From assembly GCA_016715985.1 (NCBI GenBank), contig JADJXD010000001.1, positions 1,488,001 through 1,552,000 of the forward strand: DNA of 64,000 nucleotides, written 5' to 3'. The position numbers and the translations under genes were made by a program. The notes under the pieces were generated by a model. It saw only the letters and a program-made list of their open reading frames with translations, made no database searches and was not told where the DNA came from. Shown here in pieces: positions 51,619-60,598 of this stretch. Source of the DNA: Saprospiraceae bacterium (GTDB lineage: Bacteria > Bacteroidota > Bacteroidia > Chitinophagales > Saprospiraceae). Position 1 is the first letter of the stretch; every line of letters begins with the position of its first letter.

Positions 51619-52086
51619 TTGAAAAATATCCTTTTCCTTTTATTACTGGTACTTATGTTGGCTTCGTGTGGTGAAAAAATCATTTTTAATCATAAAGCCG
51701 ATATTCCGTCCACCTGGGCTTATCAGGATACGGTTGTTTTTGTATTTGAGGTCTCAGACACCATTCCGGCTTATGATATCAAACTCAATGTGACCCATGC
51801 AGACGATTTCGCTTACAGCAATATGTATGTCCATATCTCCACTACTTTTCCGGATGGACAAAAAGTAGAAAATCCCCTATCGCTCCAATTAGCGGATAAC
51901 CGGGGCATATGGCAAGGCAAATGTTCCGGCGGGGACTGTAAGGTACCATTGATGCTTTCAGAAAAAATATTTTTTAATCAGCCCGGCACCTACAGCATCA
52001 AAATAAACCAACACAGCAGAACCGACCTTATCACCGGAATCAAAGAACTGGAATTATCCGTAATGGAAAACAGGAGCAAAAAATGA
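51619..52086 (+). CDS. gldH: gliding motility lipoprotein GldH
   Basis: A 155-aa lipoprotein (LLLVLMLASCGEK) with the GldH pattern: IPSTWAYQDTVVFVFEVSDTIPAYDIKLNV, NMYVHISTTFPDG, RGIWQGKCSGGD. In flavobacteria GldH is needed for gliding and T9SS function. It starts with TTG because no ATG is in frame. It overlaps the next gene by 4 bp (ATGA). Confidence 0.85.
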   Translation: MKNILFLLLLVLMLASCGEKIIFNHKADIPSTWAYQDTVVFVFEVSDTIPAYDIKLNVTHADDFAYSNMYVHISTTFPDGQKVENPLSLQLADNRGIWQGKCSGGDCKVPLMLSEKIFFNQPGTYSIKINQHSRTDLITGIKELELSVMENRSKK

Positions 52087-53522
52087 AAATCCGTCCTACA
52101 GCATTACTTCTGCATACGATATGGCTGGCTTATGTCGCAGTATTAGGCTGGATAAAATTTGCACATCATGAATTGTGGAAAGATGAATGGCAGGCATGGT
52201 TTGTGGCAAAAGATATGGGAATTTTCAGGCTATTTTCATTTCTGTATTATGAAGGGCATCCCGCATTGTGGTATTTATATTTAAAATTATTTGTTCCTTT
52301 TCCAGGGTGGACAGATATTTCACCGGAATATATTATTCAGGGGGCACATTTAATTACGGTTGCAGTCGGGCTGTATTTTCTGATCGTACGCTTTCATTTA
52401 CCACTGATTTTAAAGATATTATTTGCATCGGGATATTTCCTGTTTTTCGAATATGGTATGATCAGCAGAGGGTATTTTTTAGTCATATTATTGGCATTTT
52501 GGATAACAGAATTACTTTGTAAAGAGCATTATGACCGACGTCTGATAGGAATACTTTTGGTATTGTTGTGTCAGACAGAAGTCTATGGGGTTTTTATGGC
52601 ATTGGCATTCGGTTTATATATTTTAATGAAAAGTTTTCAGGACAAAACGGATTTGATAAGTTCGGAAATGAAGTATCTTTCTCTGGGTTTATTCCTTTTT
52701 ATTTTGTCTGTTTTTCCCCGCACATACGGACACATTGCAAGAACGCAATCAGAAAAATTATCCACTACAGATAAGTTTCTTAACACAATTCAAGGAAATC
52801 TATCCAACACTTTTTGTATCGGATCTACGCCGGATACGGCGGCCTACGGATGGACAATGAGCGGCATCATTATATCCATTGCTGCATTTGTGGCTTTGGT
52901 ATTCCTGTACAGACAAAAAAAGCGGATCTGGCTTACCGGATTGTTTTTTTTAGTGATGGTGATTAGTTTCGGATTTTTATTTTTTACCGGTGGGGTCAGA
53001 CAGTGGGGTATGGGTTTTATATTTTTGATCATTCTGGAAGTATTATACAAAAGAGACTACAAATCGGATCTGACGGCAGTCGTTATACTTTTGATTTTTA
53101 ATGCTTTTTGCATCACTCATAGTTTCAAAGCAGTCAAAGCACATTTTGAAATTCCGTTTACAAATGCTGCCACCACAGGTCGTTTTATTAAAGAAAGTGT
53201 ACCTGAAAAAGTACCTGTCGTGGCTATCAATAAATTTGAAGCTACTCCCGTGATCGGGTATGCAGGGAGGTCGTTTTATGAATTGCCGGATGGTGTGCCC
53301 TTTACGTATTTCCGATGGGTGGACAGGATATATCTGCCGACAGAAAATGAACTCAGATTATTTACCAAGTTTAAAAAAGTGGGTGGCATCATTGTTATTA
53401 CTCCCAAATTATTAGACACCGACAGATATCCCACAGCAAAACTATGGAAGTCATTTGATGATAAAAATTACAAAAATGAAAATTATTACCTATATACGCT
53501 GGCTCTAAATCCATCTGGTTGA
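52083..53522 (+). CDS. polytopic membrane protein, GT-C glycosyltransferase-like
   Basis: A 479-aa protein with about ten TM helices. The first external loop has the acidic KDEWQAWFVAKD (DE motif), and FYYEGHPALWYLYLKL follows, resembling lipid-linked-sugar glycosyltransferases of the GT-C fold. A C-terminal soluble region is present. The donor and acceptor are unknown. It is cotranscribed with gldH (4-bp overlap). Confidence 0.7.
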   Translation: MKIRPTALLLHTIWLAYVAVLGWIKFAHHELWKDEWQAWFVAKDMGIFRLFSFLYYEGHPALWYLYLKLFVPFPGWTDISPEYIIQGAHLITVAVGLYFLIVRFHLPLILKILFASGYFLFFEYGMISRGYFLVILLAFWITELLCKEHYDRRLIGILLVLLCQTEVYGVFMALAFGLYILMKSFQDKTDLISSEMKYLSLGLFLFILSVFPRTYGHIARTQSEKLSTTDKFLNTIQGNLSNTFCIGSTPDTAAYGWTMSGIIISIAAFVALVFLYRQKKRIWLTGLFFLVMVISFGFLFFTGGVRQWGMGFIFLIILEVLYKRDYKSDLTAVVILLIFNAFCITHSFKAVKAHFEIPFTNAATTGRFIKESVPEKVPVVAINKFEATPVIGYAGRSFYELPDGVPFTYFRWVDRIYLPTENELRLFTKFKKVGGIIVITPKLLDTDRYPTAKLWKSFDDKNYKNENYYLYTLALNPSG

Positions 53523-53545
53523 CAAACAAGATATCCAGATTATTT

Positions 53546-54082
53546 CTACAATAAATCTGATATCTCACTAACCACTTTCTTTAACGAATTATGCAGTTCT
53601 TCATTCAAAAACTGTTTTTTTTCATAATCAAAATTTTGATTGAATAACGGCAGAGAAAATGTTGCTTTGATATCTGCCCCCATAAAAGGAAATTTTTTTG
53701 TCGCCATTTCGAGAACTGTTGCACCTCCTCTTCCACCAGGCGACGTAGCCATCAGTAGCATCGCTTTTTCCTGCCAGATTTTGCCTTCTATGCGGGATGC
53801 CCAATCAAGGATATTTTTAAATGCAGTACTGTAAGCTCCATTATGTTCTGCCAGCGAAAGCACGATCAGATCGTGTGACTTAATTTTGTCCAGAAAAATG
53901 TGTGCTTTGTCCGGAAATCCTGTTTCCTTTTCTTTATCCACACTGAACAAAGGCATTTCAAAATCATTCAGGTCCAATACTTCCACTTTACTGTCTGAAA
54001 ACAATCCCGCAGTATAAACCGCAAATGTTTTATTGATGCTATTGCGACTGCTGCTCCCTCCAAATGCCAATATTTTAATCAT
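53546..54082 (-). CDS. NADPH-dependent FMN reductase (flavodoxin fold)
   Basis: A 178-aa protein starting MIKILAFGGSSSRNSINKTFA, with the flavin phosphate loop GGSSSRNSIN, and LAEHNGAYSTAFKNILDWAS and ATSPGGRGG typical of this NAD(P)H:quinone/FMN reductase family. The ORF extends to 54175 but those 31 extra residues have no conserved features. Single gene. Confidence 0.88.
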   Translation of the reverse strand: MIKILAFGGSSSRNSINKTFAVYTAGLFSDSKVEVLDLNDFEMPLFSVDKEKETGFPDKAHIFLDKIKSHDLIVLSLAEHNGAYSTAFKNILDWASRIEGKIWQEKAMLLMATSPGGRGGATVLEMATKKFPFMGADIKATFSLPLFNQNFDYEKKQFLNEELHNSLKKVVSEISDLL

Positions 54083-54263
54083 ATCTTTGAATTTTAATGA
54101 TTTATGATTTATATGATGTAGTAACCTTTTGTAAAGTAATTTAGTTTCGGGATTTGTGTTGTTTACGGTAGGCAAAATCCTGAGTCTGGTAAATTTAATT
54201 ACTGCTATTTACATAAATTTTATGAGTCTTTGAATAGACTAACAACTTTTTACTTTTATAAAA

Positions 54264-55844
54264 ATGCTTAATATTGCAGGTAAAATATCGGGTAAATTGA
54301 GTAACAAGACATTTTTTTCAATTTCAACTTTGCTCCTGTTTCTTTTATTAATTGCGTGCAAACAGGATAAAAATACAACATCAGTAGCTTCCCAGCAAGA
54401 TTTCTGTAAGTCAATACATATGGAAGAACGACCGGGATTGTCCGGACAGATCAGTCATCTCGATTCTCTGATGCAAGTAAAGTCAGGAGTTTATATGCTG
54501 GAGGAAGGAGATGCGGCGATGGTCACCAGAGCATGGCTGACAGAAAATGCGGAAAAAACGATTGATATTCAGTATTTTATATTTTCAGTCGATAATGTTG
54601 GGCTGATTGCATGTGATTATCTGGTACGGGCAGCTGATCGAGGTGTGAAAGTGAGAATTTTAGTAGATGATATCCTCGTCGAAGCGGATCCGGAAGATAT
54701 TCTGATCCTCGATGCGCATGAAAATATTGACATCAAAATCTTCAACCCGGGTATAAAGTTGGGTAAAAATATATTTCAGAAAGCCGCCAGTGTATTGACA
54801 GATTTTAAGAATATCAATAAACGGATGCACAACAAGGTTTTTATTGCGGATGAAAAGGTAGTCATTACCGGAGGCAGAAATATTGCAGACGAATATTTTG
54901 ATTATGATCACGAATACAATTTCAGAGACAGAGATGTATTGCTGATGGGAAAAATTACAACCGAAATCAATCTTTCTTTTGAAGAATACTGGAATCATTA
55001 CCTGAGTGTACCCGTGAATGATATTATCAAGTCAGATGAAGCAATACTCAATAATCCTGCTAAATATGAAAAATTGCATCAGTATGCCTGCAACCCTGAA
55101 AATTTCTGGCCGCAGATACGGGACCGAATCACGAGGTTACCGCAAACATTCAAAAAAATTGAACAATCCGGCGGTTTGATCTGGTTAGACAGTGTGTTTT
55201 ATGTTTCGGATGATCCGATCAAAAACAATACGATAAAAGGCCTTTCAGGGGGTGGCAAGTCAACAGATGCATTAATAGAATTGATTAAAAATGTAAAAAA
55301 ATCCATTGACATTCAATCACCGTATCTGGTTACGACTGAATTGAGTCAGCAACTTTTTAAAGAAGCTACATTGCGGGGTGTTCAGATCCGAATATTGACC
55401 AATAGTTTGGCATCTACGGACAACCTGGAAGCATTTTCAGGATATCAGAGAGACCGTTTAAAATTATTGGAAACAGGAATCCGGATTTTTGAATTCAGAC
55501 CGGATGCAGCCGTCCGTTACCAGATGATGACGGGGTCATTGCAGAAAGAATTGGATTATGCACCTATTTTTGGACTTCATGCCAAATCAATGGTGGTGGA
55601 TGGCAAAATTACAGTAACTGGAACCTTTAATCTCGACCCTCGCAGTGCTAATCTGAATACGGAATGTATTACGATCATTCACTCCAATGAAGTGTCTGAA
55701 AAACTGACTCAAATTATGAATATCGAATTTCAACCTGAAAATTCCTGGGAAACAACACAGGAGTTTAATCCGGATCACGTCACCGGAATTAAAAAGAGAG
55801 CAGGCGTCTTTATCCGAAAAATCGTACCTAAATCGATACTTTAA
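54264..55844 (+). CDS. phospholipase D-like lipoprotein (cardiolipin synthase C type)
   Basis: A 526-aa lipoprotein (LLIACKQD) with two HKD motifs: HNKVFIADEKVVITGGRN near residue 190 and HAKSMVVDGKITVTGTFN near residue 440. The motif order and the length resemble the YmdC/ClsC class. It likely makes or remodels phospholipids at the envelope. Its 3' end overlaps the convergent PKD gene by 4 bp. Confidence 0.87.
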   Translation: MLNIAGKISGKLSNKTFFSISTLLLFLLLIACKQDKNTTSVASQQDFCKSIHMEERPGLSGQISHLDSLMQVKSGVYMLEEGDAAMVTRAWLTENAEKTIDIQYFIFSVDNVGLIACDYLVRAADRGVKVRILVDDILVEADPEDILILDAHENIDIKIFNPGIKLGKNIFQKAASVLTDFKNINKRMHNKVFIADEKVVITGGRNIADEYFDYDHEYNFRDRDVLLMGKITTEINLSFEEYWNHYLSVPVNDIIKSDEAILNNPAKYEKLHQYACNPENFWPQIRDRITRLPQTFKKIEQSGGLIWLDSVFYVSDDPIKNNTIKGLSGGGKSTDALIELIKNVKKSIDIQSPYLVTTELSQQLFKEATLRGVQIRILTNSLASTDNLEAFSGYQRDRLKLLETGIRIFEFRPDAAVRYQMMTGSLQKELDYAPIFGLHAKSMVVDGKITVTGTFNLDPRSANLNTECITIIHSNEVSEKLTQIMNIEFQPENSWETTQEFNPDHVTGIKKRAGVFIRKIVPKSIL

Positions 55845-57205
55845 TTCTTGTAAAAGCGCTTTACAATTCGAGAACCATCTTCCATTATAATCTGAACCAT
55901 ATAGATTCCTTCCTGCCAGCCGGATATATCTACGGTGTGCGTGAGTTCATTTACATTGGCAGAATACATCAAGCCATTAAAAGAATTAAAAATCTCAATA
56001 CTTGCAATGACTTGTTTTGCATCAATGCGGATAAAATCTTTTGCAGGATTCGGATAAATACTTATCAATGGAAATAAATCGCCGGCATCTGTTGAGATAA
56101 CATTTGGTCCGAACACAGGGCGGCCTACCAATACTCTTTTACAAATCTGTGTTTTACATTGGTTTGCTTCATCCACAACGGTCAGGCAAACGACATAAAT
56201 ACCTCTGGTTTTATATTCATTTTGTGCAGAAGCGCCTTCCCCTCTGTTTCCGTCACCGAAATCCCAGAAATATTTTAATCCGGACTGGGTAGCAATACCT
56301 CTGAAAGTAACCGTACTATTCCGGGTTTCAAATTTAAAATCTGCTCTTAAATTACAGGTTTTGCTCAATTCCACTTTTTTGCATATCTTGACACTGCAAA
56401 CTTTGGCAGGATCTCTGACGGTCAAACATACATTAAAAAAACCATCCTGATTATAGATATGCTTTACAATCGAACCGCTCTCGCTGGTGCCATCACCAAA
56501 TTCCCAGAAATAAACTGCATTCAGTGAACTGGATTTTGCAGTAAATTTGATAACAGAACCATCACTTTGGTATGAGAAGTCTGCTTCTATATCGCAGGAA
56601 TTTTTTATTTCAATTCTTTTACAAATCAGCACCTTACAGTCTTTTGCGCTATTTAAAACGACCATACAAAGTTCATAAACGCCTGGCTTACCAACTTTTA
56701 AATCTACCGATTTTCCGGTATATTGGCCATCCACATTTGATATATACCAAAAATATTCTGCCCCTTCATCTGAACTTTTTCCTGTTGCCGAGATTGAATT
56801 TTCATCCGCTTTATACTCGAAATCAGCGCTGATTCCGCAATCATCATTGGTGTCTGTACTCGTTCCTATCGATATTTTTTTACAAACAATCCCTGTGCAA
56901 GGTGTATTGGAAGTTGCAACCGGAGACACAGCGATTACTTTCAGGCAAACATTATAACTACCCGGTTTAGTAAAATTATGTTTAGCGTTTTGACCTCTTT
57001 CAGAACTTCCATCCCCAAAATTCCAGTACCATTCAATGACGTTACTGGTACTCGTTCCGCTAAATGAAACAGTATTATTTTGAATCTCAAAACTGAAGTC
57101 CACATTGGCACAATTTTGCCCCATCACAATACTAAAGGGCAAAATAAATAAACTCAATAAAACAGATTTCAATATTCTTGTAATTGTAAATGATTGAACA
57201 CTCAT
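55841..57205 (-). CDS. secreted PKD-repeat protein with T9SS sorting domain
   Basis: A 454-aa protein. A signal peptide ends near IVMGQ. About four PKD-type repeats follow, each with FxFWxFGDGxSxxG...HxYxxxGxYxVCLxV and a C-x4-C(K) pair. A type A T9SS domain ends it (SIYPNPAKDFIRID...GIYMVQIIMEDGSRIVKRFYK). It is a surface-exposed protein of unknown ligand. The start at 57205 (MSVQSFTITRILKS) is chosen over the longer frame to 57337, which has no signal. Confidence 0.85.
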   Translation of the reverse strand: MSVQSFTITRILKSVLLSLFILPFSIVMGQNCANVDFSFEIQNNTVSFSGTSTSNVIEWYWNFGDGSSERGQNAKHNFTKPGSYNVCLKVIAVSPVATSNTPCTGIVCKKISIGTSTDTNDDCGISADFEYKADENSISATGKSSDEGAEYFWYISNVDGQYTGKSVDLKVGKPGVYELCMVVLNSAKDCKVLICKRIEIKNSCDIEADFSYQSDGSVIKFTAKSSSLNAVYFWEFGDGTSESGSIVKHIYNQDGFFNVCLTVRDPAKVCSVKICKKVELSKTCNLRADFKFETRNSTVTFRGIATQSGLKYFWDFGDGNRGEGASAQNEYKTRGIYVVCLTVVDEANQCKTQICKRVLVGRPVFGPNVISTDAGDLFPLISIYPNPAKDFIRIDAKQVIASIEIFNSFNGLMYSANVNELTHTVDISGWQEGIYMVQIIMEDGSRIVKRFYKN

Positions 57206-57337
57206 AACGAATGATTTAATGATAATAAAATAAATAATTGATGGGAACAATCGAAGTTGACTACAAATATAAATCAAAAAAATGCATTTAAACAAATTTG
57301 TAAGTTTAAATTCAGAAAAATGGGTAGTTACCCCCAT

Positions 57338-57752
57338 AGTGAGCTACTGTTTTAACCAAATCTCTATTGCATACACCATGTATTAAAACCTGAACCTGTT
57401 TATAACCAATTGAAACAATTAATGTACAAATATTCAATGGCCATTGGCTTTAGTCGGTAGTGCCATTAATTGACCAATCTTCGGCTTTAGCCTAAAAGAT
57501 ACAGCTGTTCGACTAAACTAAAGCCAATTAACTTGTGCAATCTAAAACCAGAGGCTAAAGCCATGTGGTAATTAAAAAGATCTGCACTTGTTATTACTGC
57601 CCACCTCTAAGTCGTCGGGATTTTGAATTTATAATCTACCTATATGGAGTAGAACTTAATCTCTACCTTAAAAACAATTCACCCCGAGGGAAATATTTCC
57701 AACGGGGTGAATTTTAGGTAAAGCACTTACTTTGAATCTCGTATATACTATA
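57338..57752. other. 415-bp intergenic region
   Basis: It holds scattered GGCTTTAG/CTAAAGCC inverted repeats (57447-57565) and the terminator at 57677-57712. I see no gene. Confidence 0.5.
57677..57712 (-). terminator. terminator of the PspC/GIN operon
   Basis: ATTCACCCCG (57677-57686) pairs with CGGGGTGAAT (57703-57712) with an inner GGAAATATTTCC. On the minus strand it is followed by TTGTTTTTAA. Confidence 0.7.
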
Positions 57753-59213
57753 TTACAATTTCTGTATCTGTGGGTTTCCGGTGAAAGTAAAATTCAACTT
57801 CTCTGGATAATTACTAAACACCTGTCCGGTTACGACCAGGGTAGAAGGCCGATAGTCCTGTCCGGAAAGATGTGCAGTTTTGACTGTGCATTGTTCTCCC
57901 TGAAGACGTGCTCCGTTTTCCAATTGAATATCTGTTTTATCATACTTTCCGGACAGCAGCAAGTCCTGTGCTCCGTCCACTGAAATATCGAGTGCTTTAA
58001 TATTACTGTTCAGGCTGATTTTTGAGATGTTAGCCTTATTATCTGCTTTGCTTATAATTTTAAGTCTGTCCTGGGTAAATCCATCGATACGGACACTTTT
58101 AATATCTTCAAAAGACAAAAAATCCAAATCAGGTGTGATAATTTCTATTTGTATGTCAGACAATTTTCGGCCATCTGGATAAGATATTCTAAGTGTACCC
58201 TCTTTATCCGACTGTAACACATTCTTGATTTCCTCAGAATTACCTGAAAGTTTCATTCCGGTTTCTGCACCTTGTGTAATAAGAACATCAAATGTATTTT
58301 CGATTAATATTTTACCGTAACCTTTTTGTTTTACCTTTTCAGATTTAGGCGAATTATCCCATTCAGTTTCCGGGTTTTTCATATTTTCTGCACCATTTTC
58401 AGAAGTCAAATCCTTTAATTCAGTATTTATCTCATCAATGATGTTTATTCCGTAATCCTTCGAAACATGAACCCGGTTTACCCAGTTCTGAACATTTTCA
58501 TCCATAATGACATTTTTGCCTTCCGGAATAAAAATCGTATAAGTCAAGGTCTGATTTCTGAATTTTTTATTGTCAGGAATGATCAGATATTTAGACAAAT
58601 TAATAGTATTACCTGTTACTGTATAATTATTGATTACCTGGTCAGCGTTGATTTTGGCTTCACTTTCAGAAGTTCCCCGACCTGACACCTTTCGTTCGAT
58701 GTGAACTAAGTGATCTGCTGATTTATCAATCTTTAATCTCACTTTATTTACAGCTACCCCATTATCCGTCATAAAGAATTGGTCTGAAACCATCACTCCC
58801 AATCGTTTTTTGGAAGGTTCATCCATTAAGGTTAGATGAATATCATTATCAGGAATAGCATAGTCTGAAATGAGTGAGTAAGCTCCGTAAGATTGATATT
58901 CCTTTACAGTTGTCATCGCTGAGTAGGAAGTCGTAAATAAAGACAAAAACCAAACTGTCCACAGACTTGTCTTTAAAGTTGAATTGGTATTATATCTGAA
59001 AACAATAGCTGACAACCACAATATTAGTCCTAAAACGGGTATTCCAATTAACAACATTCCACCTATCAACCCCATGTAAGAAACCGAATCAGACACAGGC
59101 CCCAATTTAATCAAAACCGGTGAAGCATATCCAATTCCCAATAAACTTACTACCCAAACAAAGCCTACAATAAGAATAACAAAAACTGCAATTGTTTTAA
59201 ACACAGGTGGCAA
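57753..59213 (-). CDS. C-terminal part of PspC-GIN protein (adhesin-head domain)
   Basis: The first frame ATG-like start is a TTG at 59213, but the reading frame is open to 59319 and continues the PspC protein: KNGQINDAFYYPRNILVGAVNILGEVFS leads into TM helices (FKTIAVFVILIVGFVWVVSLLG; MLLIGIPVLGLILWLSAIVF). The rest is a beta-rich region ending in a GIN (DUF2807, auto-transporter adhesin head) domain at about residues 285-486 (KQKGYGKILIENTFDVLITQG). Single-chain homologues are common in Bacteroidota, so this is the 3' half of a split gene. Confidence 0.75.
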   Translation of the reverse strand: MPPVFKTIAVFVILIVGFVWVVSLLGIGYASPVLIKLGPVSDSVSYMGLIGGMLLIGIPVLGLILWLSAIVFRYNTNSTLKTSLWTVWFLSLFTTSYSAMTTVKEYQSYGAYSLISDYAIPDNDIHLTLMDEPSKKRLGVMVSDQFFMTDNGVAVNKVRLKIDKSADHLVHIERKVSGRGTSESEAKINADQVINNYTVTGNTINLSKYLIIPDNKKFRNQTLTYTIFIPEGKNVIMDENVQNWVNRVHVSKDYGINIIDEINTELKDLTSENGAENMKNPETEWDNSPKSEKVKQKGYGKILIENTFDVLITQGAETGMKLSGNSEEIKNVLQSDKEGTLRISYPDGRKLSDIQIEIITPDLDFLSFEDIKSVRIDGFTQDRLKIISKADNKANISKISLNSNIKALDISVDGAQDLLLSGKYDKTDIQLENGARLQGEQCTVKTAHLSGQDYRPSTLVVTGQVFSNYPEKLNFTFTGNPQIQKL

Positions 59214-59308
59214 TACTTTGGTAAATAATCCAATGATCAGGGAAAAAACTTCACCTAAAATATTTACAGCGCCTACCAGAATATTCCTTGGGTAGTAAAA
59301 GGCGTCAT

Positions 59309-59959
59309 TTATCTGCCCGTTTTTTTTTTACTGCCGATATCTTTGCTCCATTCATTTATTTTATCACCCAGTTCTGTAACTTCTTTTTCTACCATTTTCG
59401 CAATATTTTCGATGGTGGCAGGCTCACCACGCATCGAAAGTTTATCACTGGAACTGACTGCCTCGGGTACGAGTACCCACAGAATGATGTAAGTTATCAA
59501 ACCGAATCCACCCAGCATCACAGAAGCTGCAAAAATCAATCTCACCCAAAGCGGGTCTTCTACTCCAAAATATGCAGCGATACCGGAACAAACACCACCC
59601 AGCTTTTTGTCATCCGGATCTCTGAAGAGACGTTTTCCGGTGTTAATCCGGTTAGTTTCCGTTTTGGCTCTTCCTGTATAATGAAATTCTTCCATCGGTT
59701 CAGCACCGAAATCTTCAGGTTTCCCCATGATACGGATCACTTCATCCAGTTCTTTCATACTGATAATAGATCTTCCTTTCAGATGTTCCTGAAATAATTC
59801 TGCCATTCTGACTTCTATATCGTACAGTATTTCATCACATCCTTCAGATGCGGAAAAGTGTCTTTCAATGGTTTTTAAGTAATTCTGAATATAGTTAAAT
59901 GCATCTTCATCGATAGCGAATGGGTATCCTCCCAGATTGATATTAAATGTCTTGTTCAT
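59309..59959 (-). CDS. PspC-domain protein, N-terminal part of split gene
   Basis: A 216-aa piece. The N-terminal region (MNKTFNINLGGYPFAIDEDAFNYIQNYL; DEILYDIEVRMAELFQEHL) is that of the Bacteroidota PspC family. The PspC domain follows (KRLFRDPDDKKLGGVCSGIAAYFGVEDPLWVRLIF...). It ends SKKKTGR with a stop that lies just after a run of ten A. It overlaps padR by 17 bp. It probably senses envelope stress. Confidence 0.88.
   Translation of the reverse strand: MNKTFNINLGGYPFAIDEDAFNYIQNYLKTIERHFSASEGCDEILYDIEVRMAELFQEHLKGRSIISMKELDEVIRIMGKPEDFGAEPMEEFHYTGRAKTETNRINTGKRLFRDPDDKKLGGVCSGIAAYFGVEDPLWVRLIFAASVMLGGFGLITYIILWVLVPEAVSSSDKLSMRGEPATIENIAKMVEKEVTELGDKINEWSKDIGSKKKTGR
59320..59329 (-). other. 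A10 frameshift site within the PspC-GIN gene
   Basis: Ten consecutive A on the minus strand (T10 at 59320-59329). The upstream frame reads AGT-AAA-AAA-AAA-ACG to a stop 4 codons later. The downstream frame continues only after a -1 shift. No other lesion is seen on either side. Confidence 0.85.
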
Positions 59960-60299
59960 CTTTTATTTGGTTTTGTTGTGATAAATTAACGGCGCTGTTC
60001 AGTTCGCCCCAGGTCTCTTTTAATCCTCCCAGAAACTCATCTCCCTGCGGAGTGATCTGGTAATATTTACGTGGCGGTCCGGATTTAGATTCCCGCCAGG
60101 TATATTGAAGAAGTTCTGCGTCTTTCAATCTGTTGAGTAGTGGATATAAAGTACCTTCTACTACTATTAACCTTGCTTCTTTGAGTTTGTTCAGGATATC
60201 CGTCGGATAGGCTTCTTCCTGCGCAATGATTGATAACACACACAGTTCCAGAACTCCTTTACGCATTTGCGCTTTTGTATTTTCTAATTTAAGTTCCAT
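59943..60299 (-). CDS. PadR-family transcriptional regulator
   Basis: A 118-aa winged-helix protein: QMRKGVLELCVLSIIAQEEAYPTDILNKLKEA, VVEGTLYPLLNRLKDAELL and ESKSGPPRKYYQITPQG. It represses a linked gene, here the overlapping PspC-GIN gene. The layout padR-pspC is common in Bacteroidota. Confidence 0.92.
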   Translation of the reverse strand: MELKLENTKAQMRKGVLELCVLSIIAQEEAYPTDILNKLKEARLIVVEGTLYPLLNRLKDAELLQYTWRESKSGPPRKYYQITPQGDEFLGGLKETWGELNSAVNLSQQNQIKDEQDI

Positions 60300-60499
60300 G
60301 TTTTTCTTTTTAGTATTTTTAATATTTGATACATGTTTCTAAGTTTTAATGATTGACGACACAAAGATAAGGTGTTTTATAGTACCATGCAATACATAGT
60401 ACTATCTTTAGACAGGTACTATATACGAATGAATAATATTTATCGACGAAATAATAAAATTAGTGTACCATTACTGCTTTGGGAAGATATAAAATAACG

Positions 60500-60580
60500 G
60501 CTTTGTGAGGACGCAAAGCATAACGGCGTTGAAAGCGATGACGCTTAAACAAATTCAAGCTGAGCGAGGACGCTAAGCTT
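60500..60580. repeat. three hairpins with a GAGGAC/GATGAC loop
   Basis: The hairpins are GCTTTG-t-GAGGAC-g-CAAAGC (60500-60519), AAGC-GATGAC-GCTT (60533-60546) and AAGCT-g-AGC-GAGGAC-GCT-a-AGCTT (60557-60580). The loop is conserved while the stems differ. The same loop closes the hairpin at 2562-2585. They lie in the gap after the beta-lactamase-like gene. Confidence 0.7.
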
Positions 60581-60598
60581 AACGGCGATGCTCAGGAA

